41,058 bases of DNA from a virus: positions 1 to 41,058 of IMG/VR virus record IMGVR_UViG_3300044489_000050. One strand, given 5' to 3'. The notes under the pieces were generated by a model, which saw only the letters and a list, made by a program, of their open reading frames with translations, was not told the DNA's origin and made no database searches. Every line of letters begins with the position of its first letter. The stretch's first letter is position 1. Of this stretch, positions 1 to 7,173 are shown one piece after another. A program made the position numbers and the translations under genes.

Positions 1-127
1 GTGACTACCCGTTTGCTGAAAAATGGATTTTAATAAACAACGTTCAAGATGAAGACAAGGTGGCCAGCCTTTTTAAGGGGGGCTTGGATGAAAGAGCTAT
101 CAAGTCCTCCGAGTATTACCAGCAGGC
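1..127. repeat. Terminal direct repeat, left copy (circular closure)
   Basis: Bases 1-127 are identical to 40932-41058. Joining them keeps a glycosyltransferase reading frame open across the ends, so the molecule is circular or circularly permuted. A length of exactly 127 fits an assembler k-mer overlap better than a biological terminal repeat (inference). Confidence 0.95.
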
Positions 128-560
128 CTTAGACTTCTTCGGTTTAACAATAGCCGACTTTAAGGGTGGTTATTATTACTCGATCTGTGAACTTATCGAA
201 CTTTACCTTGCTAAGGATTTTGACTACATCGTCCATTTTGCGGGCGACTGCGAACTTGATGCGGACGGTAACTGGATAAACCCCGCGATCGAGTCTCTTG
301 ATGGAAAAATTGTAACAGCTAGCCCCCATTGTCAGGGAGCAAGAATGGTTGATTTAGATCAGTTCTTTTCCGACCAATGTTATTTAATACCTGTTAAGAA
401 GTTTAGAAGAAAAATTTATAATCTAAAAGAACCCGTTTTACCACAGTATCCCCCTAAGGGTGGGGACGACTTTGAACATCTGGTCGCTCGTTACCTTCAC
501 AAATTTGGTAAGTATCGTAAGGTTTTAGGAGACTTTACCTATGTCCACCACAATGGATAG
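1..560 (+). CDS. Glycosyltransferase-like protein, 3' part of a gene that starts at 40838
   Basis: This is the C-terminal part of a 217-aa protein whose start (ATG 40838) lies at the other end of the window. The frame is open from base 3 with no start needed here; the GTG at 60 is internal. Residues such as FDYIVHFAGDCELD look like the acidic metal/nucleotide-sugar site of a GT-A fold, so it probably transfers a sugar, but similarity to a named family is weak. Its stop overlaps the next gene by 20 bases, which marks it as part of the overlapped sugar-modification operon. It could also be a conserved phage protein with only a GT-like fold. Confidence 0.7.
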   Translation, partial: DYPFAEKWILINNVQDEDKVASLFKGGLDERAIKSSEYYQQALDFFGLTIADFKGGYYYSICELIELYLAKDFDYIVHFAGDCELDADGNWINPAIESLDGKIVTASPHCQGARMVDLDQFFSDQCYLIPVKKFRRKIYNLKEPVLPQYPPKGGDDFEHLVARYLHKFGKYRKVLGDFTYVHHNG

Positions 561-1179
561 CGAACAATTTAAAACAATCGATATGTCCCTGTTTTGTGAC
601 CACAATGGGGGAATGGACACCTTTAAGGATCAGGTGCGGCAAGTCGCCGAGGAGGCACCAGAGGAACACTTTTTTGTGGAGTTTGGTAGCTATAGAGGCG
701 GGTCGGCGTTGACCTTGCTTGATGTTATTCGACAAACTAAGCCAGAGAGGTGGCTTTTGACAGTTGACCCATACGGAGCCAAACCATTTTTAGTTGGAAA
801 GGAATTGCGCCCTGAGTTCGTTTACAGCGAGGATATTTATCGGGATATGACCTACAACCTTTCTGGCTTTTCTTCTGCTTATAACCTAAACCACGCCCAC
901 TACCGAGTGACGAGTAATGACTTTATGACCATTTTCGATTCAATGAAATTTTGGTACAAGGGTAGCGTTATGGAACCGAAAATCGCCTGTATTTATATTG
1001 ATGGAGAACACACGGGAGAACAGGTGGATAAGGAGATAACTTGGGCTAAAAAGCATATGGAGAAGGGCGGACTAATTATTCTTGACGATGTAACCTTGAT
1101 TCTGGGGGAGTACCCGGAAGTATTGGACACGGTTAGACACGGGTTCCAAGACAACTTTCGTTGTTTCAGAAAAATATGA
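541..1179 (+). CDS. Class I SAM-dependent methyltransferase (Methyltransf_24-like)
   Basis: 212 aa. The N-terminal third carries FVEFGSYRGGSALTLL, the glycine-rich SAM-binding motif I of class I methyltransferases. It is followed by LLTVDPYG and then IYIDGEHTGEQVDKEI and GGLIILDDV, the pattern of the Methyltransf_24 / cephalosporin-hydroxylase-like group, which methylate sugars and other small substrates. ATG 541 has AGGAG at 527-531 as a ribosome site; ATG 553 is an alternative. It overlaps both neighbours, so it is translated with the surrounding glycosyltransferases. A likely role is O- or N-methylation of a sugar added by the cassette (inference). A second member of this family is at 39074. 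Confidence 0.8.
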   Translation: MSTTMDSEQFKTIDMSLFCDHNGGMDTFKDQVRQVAEEAPEEHFFVEFGSYRGGSALTLLDVIRQTKPERWLLTVDPYGAKPFLVGKELRPEFVYSEDIYRDMTYNLSGFSSAYNLNHAHYRVTSNDFMTIFDSMKFWYKGSVMEPKIACIYIDGEHTGEQVDKEITWAKKHMEKGGLIILDDVTLILGEYPEVLDTVRHGFQDNFRCFRKI

Positions 1180-1799
1180 TAAGTATCATCATTCCGGTCT
1201 ACATTGCCAATATGAAGCTCCTAGATGTGGTGGATAGGTGTCTTAGAAGTCTCGAGGCTACTACTACGGGAGAGTACGAAGTTATAACTGTGAACGATGC
1301 GTCGTCAGTTCCCTACGAGGCGACGATTACCCACGAGACAAACACAGGTTACACGAAGGCGGTAAACGACGGGATAAAAAGAGCGGCTGGGGAAGTTCTT
1401 GTAGTTGCCAACGACGATATTGAGTTAATCGAGGGGTGGCAAGATGCCCTCATACCTATGCTTATAGACACTAAGATAGGGGTGGCCTCCCTTCCAACCA
1501 ACGACGAGGAAACACCGATAAATGGCGGCATTATTGACGAGGCTAAATTTGGTAGCATTTGGGCTACGCGTAGAGACGTTTTTGATTCCGTGGGTTTATT
1601 GGACGAGTCCATGCCACACTATTTTTCTGATTTAGATTTTTACACACGGGTTAAGGAATCTGGCTTAAGGAGAGTTAAAAACACCAGTCTCATTCTCCCC
1701 CACGTTGGTAACGGGACATACAAAATAGTCGACCCCAGAGGGGACAGGTACTACGAGGATATGGAGGTTTATCGTAAAAAGTGGGGGAGGGTTGACTAA
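1176..1799 (+). CDS. Family 2 glycosyltransferase
   Basis: 207 aa. It opens with ISIIIPVYIANMKLLDVVDRCLRSL, the N-terminal nucleotide-sugar-binding strand of GT2 enzymes. TGYTKAVNDGIKRAAGEVLVVANDDIEL follows, in which NDD is the DxD-type metal site. HYFSDLDFYTRVKESG near residue 155 is the usual acceptor-side ED/DLDF motif, and GNGTYK follows. The family transfers a sugar from a nucleotide donor. ATG 1176 is chosen because it forms an ATGA overlap with the previous stop; an in-frame TTG at 1161 would add five residues. The closest look is to rhamnosyl-type GT2 proteins, but the donor cannot be read from sequence. Confidence 0.85.
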   Translation: MISIIIPVYIANMKLLDVVDRCLRSLEATTTGEYEVITVNDASSVPYEATITHETNTGYTKAVNDGIKRAAGEVLVVANDDIELIEGWQDALIPMLIDTKIGVASLPTNDEETPINGGIIDEAKFGSIWATRRDVFDSVGLLDESMPHYFSDLDFYTRVKESGLRRVKNTSLILPHVGNGTYKIVDPRGDRYYEDMEVYRKKWGRVD

Positions 1800-2677
1800 T
1801 GAAAATTAAAGTTTTTACAAACTGGGTAGGTGATGGGTGGAGTCCCTGGGGGTGGCTGAGGGGCACGGAATGTTTTATTAGGGAGTTTGCTGTTATAGCT
1901 GCTTCTAAAGGGCACGACGTGACCGTTTTCCACAACGGAGAGCTGCACGGGGATTACAAGGGGGCAAAGTTTGTTGACCACAAAGAGTTTAATTATAAGT
2001 GTGACCTCTTACTAATTATTAAGGAACCAAGTCTAGTAGACTCCCCAAACATCGAGGACGCTAAAAAGGTGTTATTTTACACAAATAACGTTGACGAAAG
2101 GGAGAACCTATATCCACGAAGGGTAAAAAAGATGGATAGAATTTTTGCTCTTTCCAATTGGCATAAGGACAACCTACTTTACGATATTCCTAAAGTTGAG
2201 GTTTTATTCCACGGAGTATATCCCGAAAAATATAAGGGCGGAGAGAAAAAGAAAGACCTTTGTGTCTACACATCAAGTCCTGACCGAGGATTGCAACACT
2301 TAAGAGAATTCTGGCCAGAAATAAAAAGACAAGTCCCCGACGCGCAACTGATAACAGCTTACGACGGTAAAAGTGACGCGGAAATGTGTGACCTTTACCG
2401 GATGGCCGACTTCTGGTTATATCCTTGCGGGGGAGGTGAGTTATACTCCATAGCTGGGCAGGAAGCTCAGGCCGCGGGCTGTATGCCTATTGTGATTCCA
2501 ACAATGGCCTTGGACGAAACGATTAGGTTTGGTGTTAAGACGAATTTACAAGATTTCGTTAAAGACGCCGTGGCAACAATGAAAAATAGGGGGTTAGTGG
2601 AGGCTGAGAGGGATAAAATGTTGGCTTACAAGTATCCGACCCACGAAGATGTATTTGAGCAAATAATAGCAAGGTGA
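1799..2677 (+). CDS. GT4-like (GT-B fold) glycosyltransferase
   Basis: 292 aa, short for GT4. The N-terminal half has a GGT/ECFI-type loop after MKIKVFTNWVGDGWSP and DRIFALSNWHKDNL, typical of the acceptor domain. The C-terminal half has SSPDRGLQHLREFWPEIKRQVPDAQL and YPCGGGELYSIAGQEAQAAGCMPIV, the E-x7-E nucleotide-sugar region of GT4. ATG 1799 shares its A with the preceding TAA, and GGGGGAGGG lies just upstream. It is the last gene of the sugar cassette. A strong promoter overlaps its stop codon, so the next operon starts here. Confidence 0.85.
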   Translation: MKIKVFTNWVGDGWSPWGWLRGTECFIREFAVIAASKGHDVTVFHNGELHGDYKGAKFVDHKEFNYKCDLLLIIKEPSLVDSPNIEDAKKVLFYTNNVDERENLYPRRVKKMDRIFALSNWHKDNLLYDIPKVEVLFHGVYPEKYKGGEKKKDLCVYTSSPDRGLQHLREFWPEIKRQVPDAQLITAYDGKSDAEMCDLYRMADFWLYPCGGGELYSIAGQEAQAAGCMPIVIPTMALDETIRFGVKTNLQDFVKDAVATMKNRGLVEAERDKMLAYKYPTHEDVFEQIIAR

Positions 2678-2683
2678 TATAAT
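2655..2683 (+). promoter_or_regulatory. Promoter A, extended -10, overlapping the stop codon of the GT4 gene
   Basis: TTGAGC (2655-2660), 17-nt spacer, TATAAT (2678-2683) preceded by TGA, giving an extended -10. The TGA is also the stop codon of the upstream gene. The expected start is near 2690, which gives a leader of about 60 nt that runs straight into a terminator. Confidence 0.8.
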
Positions 2684-2696
2684 AACAAAGATAGGT

Positions 2697-2753
2697 TTGT
2701 AAAGAAAAAGTCTTACAACCCGCTAGTATTTTTAATTACGGCGGGCTTTTTTT
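2697..2753 (+). terminator. Leader A: hairpin plus intrinsic terminator before the adaptor gene
   Basis: Hairpin 1 is TTGTAA (2697-2702) with TTACAA (2713-2718) around an A-rich loop. It abuts a terminator CCCGC (2719-2723)/GCGGG (2741-2745) followed by C and seven Ts. The adaptor ATG begins at 2754, directly after the T-run, with no Shine-Dalgarno between. It ends the sugar operon and also attenuates promoter A. Confidence 0.75.
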
Positions 2754-3404
2754 ATGGCAATGAAAACAGTTTCAGGTCTGATGCAAGATATAGCTCACCA
2801 CGTTAATGGTGTAACTACGGCCCCTACTGCTGGGACGGACGAATATAACCAATTCTTGAATGCCTTAAACCAGTCACAAGACGATGTTGCTGCTGTTGAT
2901 TATGACTGGGAGGGATTGCGGTATGTTCACCGTACGACGTTGGGAGTTTCTGGGACTTCGGTATCACTACCAACAAACTTTGTTAAGCCGATGGGCTTTC
3001 TTAAAGTAGAAGATAAGGAGTACCCCCAGATCGGGGCGGAGGAAACGGGCAAATTCCTAAGTGATGATGATTATGTTGTTTACAACTACGCCGAAAAATA
3101 TTGCACGATCAACCCAGCTGCTGCTTCTGTTTCGAGGGTAGATATCCCCTATCTGGCCCACCCCTCTACTCTGGCGACTTTAACACAGACCTCGTTTGTA
3201 CCTTCCGACCAATTTTTGACTAAGAGATCCGCGTACTACATCCTCTTAACTCGAGAAAACCCACGCTATGAGGAGTACAAAAGGGAGTCTGATCTTCTTC
3301 TTGCCCAGATGATCGGGAAGGAGGTTCACGACTTTGTCCAACGGGATTCGTCTATTAAGAATGACCTGCGGGATGTACAGAAGTTTGAGTTGGGTGTGGA
3401 TTAG
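2754..3404 (+). CDS. Head-tail adaptor (podovirus tail tubular A-like)
   Basis: 216 aa. The helical N-terminus (TVSGLMQDIAHHVNGV, NQFLNALNQSQDDVAA) followed by WEGLRYVHRTT and LPTNFVKPMGF, and the position before a nozzle-type protein, match the gp11-like adaptor of podoviruses, which forms a ring beneath the portal. The late helix (YEEYKRESDLLLAQMIGKE) also fits. Start choice: ATG 2754 immediately follows the terminator T-run, and ATG 2760 is an equally SD-less alternative. It is the first gene of operon A. Confidence 0.65.
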   Translation: MAMKTVSGLMQDIAHHVNGVTTAPTAGTDEYNQFLNALNQSQDDVAAVDYDWEGLRYVHRTTLGVSGTSVSLPTNFVKPMGFLKVEDKEYPQIGAEETGKFLSDDDYVVYNYAEKYCTINPAAASVSRVDIPYLAHPSTLATLTQTSFVPSDQFLTKRSAYYILLTRENPRYEEYKRESDLLLAQMIGKEVHDFVQRDSSIKNDLRDVQKFELGVD

Positions 3405-3410
3405 TTATGT

Positions 3411-5354
3411 ATGGCAATAACGCAAATAGACAGAAGAAATGTAAAATTGGGCCGGCCGACAGAGGTTCTTTGGGACTCATTTAGGCGGGGGCTAAATCTA
3501 CTACTTCAGGATATTGAACTTAATAAAGAAGAGGTTAGAAAGACAGAAGAACTTGTTTTAAAAGGAGCTGGTATTCTAACACCCCGTCCGGGCACAGCCA
3601 ATTATTACCAAGCCGGTTCGGGAAAGGTTCGGGGTATGCGGCCGTACTATTCTAAGGCAGGATCTTCTGAACTTCTGACTATTACCGATTCCGGTTATCT
3701 CACCAAAAAACTTAATGCTTCCCACTCAATAATTCCTGGGGCATCTTTTCCCTCCGGCACGGAAGTCTCAATGGCGCAAATTTATAACTCGATCTACATT
3801 GCCTCGCCGACGGTGGCTTTGAGAAAGTACGACGGCACGTCCCTTTATACCTATACCGGTATTTCAACGCCTACAAGTCTTGCGGCTACAAAGTCCTCGG
3901 GAGCGACAGGATCATTCACGTGGAGTTGGCGGGTCGGAGCTGAGTCAGATCTTGCGGAGACACTTGCGTCTGTGGCTGTTTCTCTGTCCAACCTTCCCGA
4001 GGATCTAACAACTACCCAGTACGTAACGCTCAGCTGGCCGTCGGTGACGAACGCTCGTGGTTACGTGATTTACGGGCGGGATGCTGGCAACGAGACATAT
4101 CTAACGAGAATTCCGCCGACATCTACAAGTTGGGTGGACGATGGGAGCAGTATTTCCTCCACATTCACCTTCCCACCTGAGTCAGACTTCACGGCAGGCC
4201 CGAAAGGTAAGGTTATTATTACTTTCAAGGAAAAGTTGGTAGTGGCTAATCTTGAAAACAACCCCTCTAGGGTTATGTGCTCTGGGGGTGGGCCGAATGT
4301 TGATAAATTTCACTGGAGCAAGGGGGGCTTCTATATTGACATAAATAAGGATGATGGGGAAGAGGTTGAGGGCGCTCTGGAGTACGAGAACAAAATAATT
4401 GTTTGGAAAACAAGGAGCGTCTATCAAATAACAATCAGTTACAACTCCAGTCTCGGAATCGTTGAGCCCACGGTGCAGAAAATATCGGGGGCTGTTGGCT
4501 CGGTGGCTTACCGCACAATCCAGTCCGTGGAGAACGATGTCTTCTTTGTTGGCCGTCGGGCCGGTGGTGGGGTTTCGCTTAATTCTCTTGGTTACGAACC
4601 CAACTTTTCTCAAGTCTTAAGGACAAGTGAAATTTCGCCGAGGGTGCGACCGGAACTTTCCAAAATTAATATGGCACGAATCAGCGAAATGTGGGCCGTC
4701 TACTGGAAGTCCATTTACTGGTTGTTCTATCCAGTAGGAGCATCCTCAATGAAATGTTTGGGTTATGATCGGGAAAGGTTGGCTTGGCTCGGCCCATTTA
4801 GTTTCCCGAATAGTCCGGCGGTGGGAACAGTTTATTACGACTCTACAGACGCAGAGCACTTTGTTTATGGTGATGGCGATGATGGTTTTGTAACGGAAGT
4901 ATCCGACGGTTACGCAAACGATAAGGGAACTAATTTTACTTGGATGTTTCTGTCGAAAAAGGAATTTCTTGGCGAACCGTTTAGGCTTAAAAACTTATCG
5001 GCGATATTTACCCATTTGAGAAATGTAACGGGGACAGTGGCTGTTTCCTTGATTGTAGAGGACACAGCTGGTGTAACTAGCACAGCGGCGAGTTTCACGG
5101 TTACTGGACAGTCCACTTTGGCTGGTTTTGGCTCGTTTGCTTTCGGTACCGAGAGGTTTGGCTACCAGCCTTCCTCGGGAACGAGTAATTTATCCGAGAT
5201 CATAAAGTATATTCAACTTAACAAGTCAAGAATTCGCTCCTATCAGGTACAAATTTCTGGTACGGGGGCATTGGCTGAGATCGTAGCCATAAAAGGCCTT
5301 TTGACAACACTTTCTCCGTTGACGATTGGCAGTTCTTGGCGAGTTTCGAGTTGA
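3411..5354 (+). CDS. Tail nozzle / tail tubular B-like structural protein
   Basis: 647 aa, mostly beta-strand. After an N-terminal arm it reads GKVRGMRPYYSKAGSSELLTITDSGYLTKKL and later FKEKLVVANLENNPSRVMCSGGG, YENKIIVWKTRSVYQIT and WAVYWKSIYWLFYPVG. These are repeated blade-like strands of the kind found in beta-propeller nozzle proteins of short-tailed phages. A fibronectin-like insert lies around residues 150-250 (PTSLAATKSSGATGSFTWSWRV to GYVIYGRD). It lies 6 bases after the adaptor gene. Assignment rests on position and strand pattern; a tail fibre is the alternative. Confidence 0.6.
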   Translation: MAITQIDRRNVKLGRPTEVLWDSFRRGLNLLLQDIELNKEEVRKTEELVLKGAGILTPRPGTANYYQAGSGKVRGMRPYYSKAGSSELLTITDSGYLTKKLNASHSIIPGASFPSGTEVSMAQIYNSIYIASPTVALRKYDGTSLYTYTGISTPTSLAATKSSGATGSFTWSWRVGAESDLAETLASVAVSLSNLPEDLTTTQYVTLSWPSVTNARGYVIYGRDAGNETYLTRIPPTSTSWVDDGSSISSTFTFPPESDFTAGPKGKVIITFKEKLVVANLENNPSRVMCSGGGPNVDKFHWSKGGFYIDINKDDGEEVEGALEYENKIIVWKTRSVYQITISYNSSLGIVEPTVQKISGAVGSVAYRTIQSVENDVFFVGRRAGGGVSLNSLGYEPNFSQVLRTSEISPRVRPELSKINMARISEMWAVYWKSIYWLFYPVGASSMKCLGYDRERLAWLGPFSFPNSPAVGTVYYDSTDAEHFVYGDGDDGFVTEVSDGYANDKGTNFTWMFLSKKEFLGEPFRLKNLSAIFTHLRNVTGTVAVSLIVEDTAGVTSTAASFTVTGQSTLAGFGSFAFGTERFGYQPSSGTSNLSEIIKYIQLNKSRIRSYQVQISGTGALAEIVAIKGLLTTLSPLTIGSSWRVSS

Positions 5355-5378
5355 CGTTCGTTTTAGGAGTGATATAAT
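5351..5378 (+). promoter_or_regulatory. Promoter B, extended -10
   Basis: TTGACG (5351-5356) overlaps the stop codon of the nozzle gene. A 16-nt spacer leads to TATAAT (5373-5378) with TGA just before it. The expected start is near 5385. The transcript meets a terminator within 60 nt and otherwise runs antisense to the SCP gene before reaching 5990. Confidence 0.8.
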
Positions 5379-5398
5379 GTTAGAAATTAGGTCTTTGA

Positions 5399-5444
5399 GG
5401 GAAGAACTCCCACGACCCAGCACACAAAAAGGGCTGGGTTTTTT
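5399..5444 (+). terminator. Leader B: hairpin plus intrinsic terminator
   Basis: Hairpin 1 is GGGA (5399-5402)/TCCC (5408-5411). Three bases later comes ACCCAGC (5415-5421)/GCTGGGT (5433-5439), followed by a run of Ts. Same layout as the other leaders, but here the next gene is on the opposite strand. Confidence 0.8.
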
Positions 5445-5457
5445 AGTTCTTTGAAAA

Positions 5458-5961
5458 CTACGGTTGGAAATTAGAGAATATCTGGACGGCAAAGTTTCCT
5501 TTAGTGGCGACGCAGGAGTAGACCCAGTCGCTTCTGAGAGCTTTAGCGTGAGGTGGGGACTTTAACCACCCTTCTGGGCCATCGAGCATACTCTCTTCGG
5601 AGGTATCTAGGCCCTCGTTTTCGGACAATACATAGGGGTAATCGCGGTAACGGGTAAGAAAACCCCTGTGATAGTCAAGACCATCCTTTAGGCGATCCGT
5701 AGCGATGTCACAAAGTCTTGGATCTTTAGTGAATGGTTTTAGACCCTCAGATGCTCGCCAGTCATTGATAATAGTCCAAAGTTTATCAGCGTTTAATTCT
5801 ATGACTTTAGGTTCTGGAGTCTTAAAATTAGTCTCTGACAGGTAATTAGTCGCAGTTACAGGCTTTGGCTCGGAGGTATGTAGGTACAACAAAGAAGAGC
5901 CGGCAAAGACGCTGGTAAACAAAAACAGGGCTAAAATATAGAGTCTAGAGTGTTTAAGCAT
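5458..5961 (-). CDS. SCP/CAP-domain secreted protein (moron)
   Basis: 167 aa. A short basic start (MLKHSR) leads into a hydrophobic stretch (LYILALFLFTSVFAGSSLLYL), a signal peptide or membrane anchor. After a linker comes LWTIINDWRASEGLKPFTKDPRLCDIATDRLKDG and then GPEGWLKSPPHAKAL, the helix and SPPH-type motif of the CAP/SCP (cysteine-rich secretory protein) fold found in bacterial secreted proteins. Function on the phage side is unknown; cell-surface or host-interaction roles are possible. It is the only minus-strand gene inside the late region and has its own promoter whose start coincides with this ATG. An upstream in-frame ATG (6009) is less likely because it overlaps the promoter and the divergent gene. 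Confidence 0.75.
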   Translation of the reverse strand: MLKHSRLYILALFLFTSVFAGSSLLYLHTSEPKPVTATNYLSETNFKTPEPKVIELNADKLWTIINDWRASEGLKPFTKDPRLCDIATDRLKDGLDYHRGFLTRYRDYPYVLSENEGLDTSEESMLDGPEGWLKSPPHAKALRSDWVYSCVATKGNFAVQIFSNFQP

Positions 5962-5967
5962 AACCAG

Positions 5968-5996
5968 CTTATAGCATAACAATAAAAATATGGCAA
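5968..5996 (-). promoter_or_regulatory. Moron promoter for the SCP gene, leaderless
   Basis: Reading the minus strand: TTGCCA (5996-5991), 17-nt spacer, TATAAG (5973-5968). A start 7 nt on would fall at the ATG at 5961, so the mRNA would be leaderless. The -35 lies inside the first codons of the divergent gene at 5990. Confidence 0.6.
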
Positions 5997-7162
5997 GTTT
6001 ATTAGACACAGCGAAAATGACACTAAGCCAGCTTGGCTACCAAGCGGGGCTTCCAGGTTTAGGCATTTCCCAACCTATTGGGGCTAAGTCACAGAGCCCC
6101 GTCGGAGTATACGCCCAAAATTTGTACGGCGGAACACCGAATGTTCCGATAGTTAAGACACCTGTAGTTAAGACGCCAGCTCCAACAGGACTTAATACCA
6201 AAACAAACACAACTACGGGCGGTTCGATCTTAGGACAGCTCACATCACAACCCGAGATCAGTCCAGTAGACGTTCTGAAGGAAAGGGAAATGTCAGCGAT
6301 AAACGACGAATTTTCTCAAGAAATGTCTCGCTTGGGGGGCTTGGAACCAACGACCCGTCAAGGTTACGCCGACACGGGGGCTCTTTTGTCGAAGCACGCG
6401 GGGGAACAAGAAGCCCAAATACGTGCGGAACAGGCGGCCAGAATGGGCGAGTTGGCCAATACCGAAACGGCTCGAAAACAAGAGGCAAATACAGCCCTTG
6501 CTAAAGCCCGAAACCTTCTAGGCGAGCTAAACCGTAGACAACAGGCATATATGAGCGCCACGGGTAATTTTAGTTCTAGCGTCCCCGAAGCGCTTAGTGA
6601 GTCCTTCGGTAAACAGGCCTTCGCCTCCCTTTCCGAAATACAGCAACAAAGAGACACAGCTCTAAGAGATATTGAGAACAAAAGACAACAGGTTGGTACT
6701 TTCTATTCCGGAAAACTTCTGGAAGCTAAGCAGAATTACGAAAACAACCTAGCCAACCTTAACCGACAGCTTATGGCCTCTTTAGACGCAATTAATAGCG
6801 CCAAGGGTGAGGCTGAGTCCGCTAAGAGGTCTGCTTCGCTAGACGTTTGGAAACAGTATACCTCTAACAAACTTCAAATCGACCAAATGACTAAAACGCG
6901 GCAGGATTCCTTAGTTAAATGGCTGGCAACTATGCAGGCGCAACTCGACCAGGCCAAGGCTTATCAAACAGGAGACGTTTCCGGTCTTAATGTGGGTGAT
7001 GTTTTGTCAAACCTACAAAGTGGTCTCGGTTCCTTAGGAATGAATTTAGGGAATATGCCCTCGGTCGTCTCGAAAACCTTGGGTAGAACTAATAAAGATA
7101 ACGACGCGGCCACACTTCTCGGTCTGGACACACCTTACGTTACTGGAACACAGGGAATATAA
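5990..7162 (+). CDS. Putative internal virion / tail-associated protein, coiled coil
   Basis: 390 aa, no recognisable enzyme domain. The first 90 residues are rich in P, G, T and V (low complexity). Residues about 95-320 are long charged helices (EREMSAINDEFSQEMSRLG, ARMGELANTETARKQEANTALAKARNLLGELNRRQQAY, LEAKQNYENNLANLNRQL) that should form coiled coils. Position between the nozzle and a giant polyvalent protein suggests an internal virion protein ejected with the DNA, as in T7 gp14/15-type positions (inference). The start is SD-less with an A/T-rich context. Confidence 0.5.
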   Translation: MASLLDTAKMTLSQLGYQAGLPGLGISQPIGAKSQSPVGVYAQNLYGGTPNVPIVKTPVVKTPAPTGLNTKTNTTTGGSILGQLTSQPEISPVDVLKEREMSAINDEFSQEMSRLGGLEPTTRQGYADTGALLSKHAGEQEAQIRAEQAARMGELANTETARKQEANTALAKARNLLGELNRRQQAYMSATGNFSSSVPEALSESFGKQAFASLSEIQQQRDTALRDIENKRQQVGTFYSGKLLEAKQNYENNLANLNRQLMASLDAINSAKGEAESAKRSASLDVWKQYTSNKLQIDQMTKTRQDSLVKWLATMQAQLDQAKAYQTGDVSGLNVGDVLSNLQSGLGSLGMNLGNMPSVVSKTLGRTNKDNDAATLLGLDTPYVTGTQGI

Positions 7163-7173
7163 AAGTATGAGAT

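Noticed and set aside
1-127. Biological terminal repeat
   Set aside because: Exact 127-base length is more like an assembly overlap; circularity itself is accepted.
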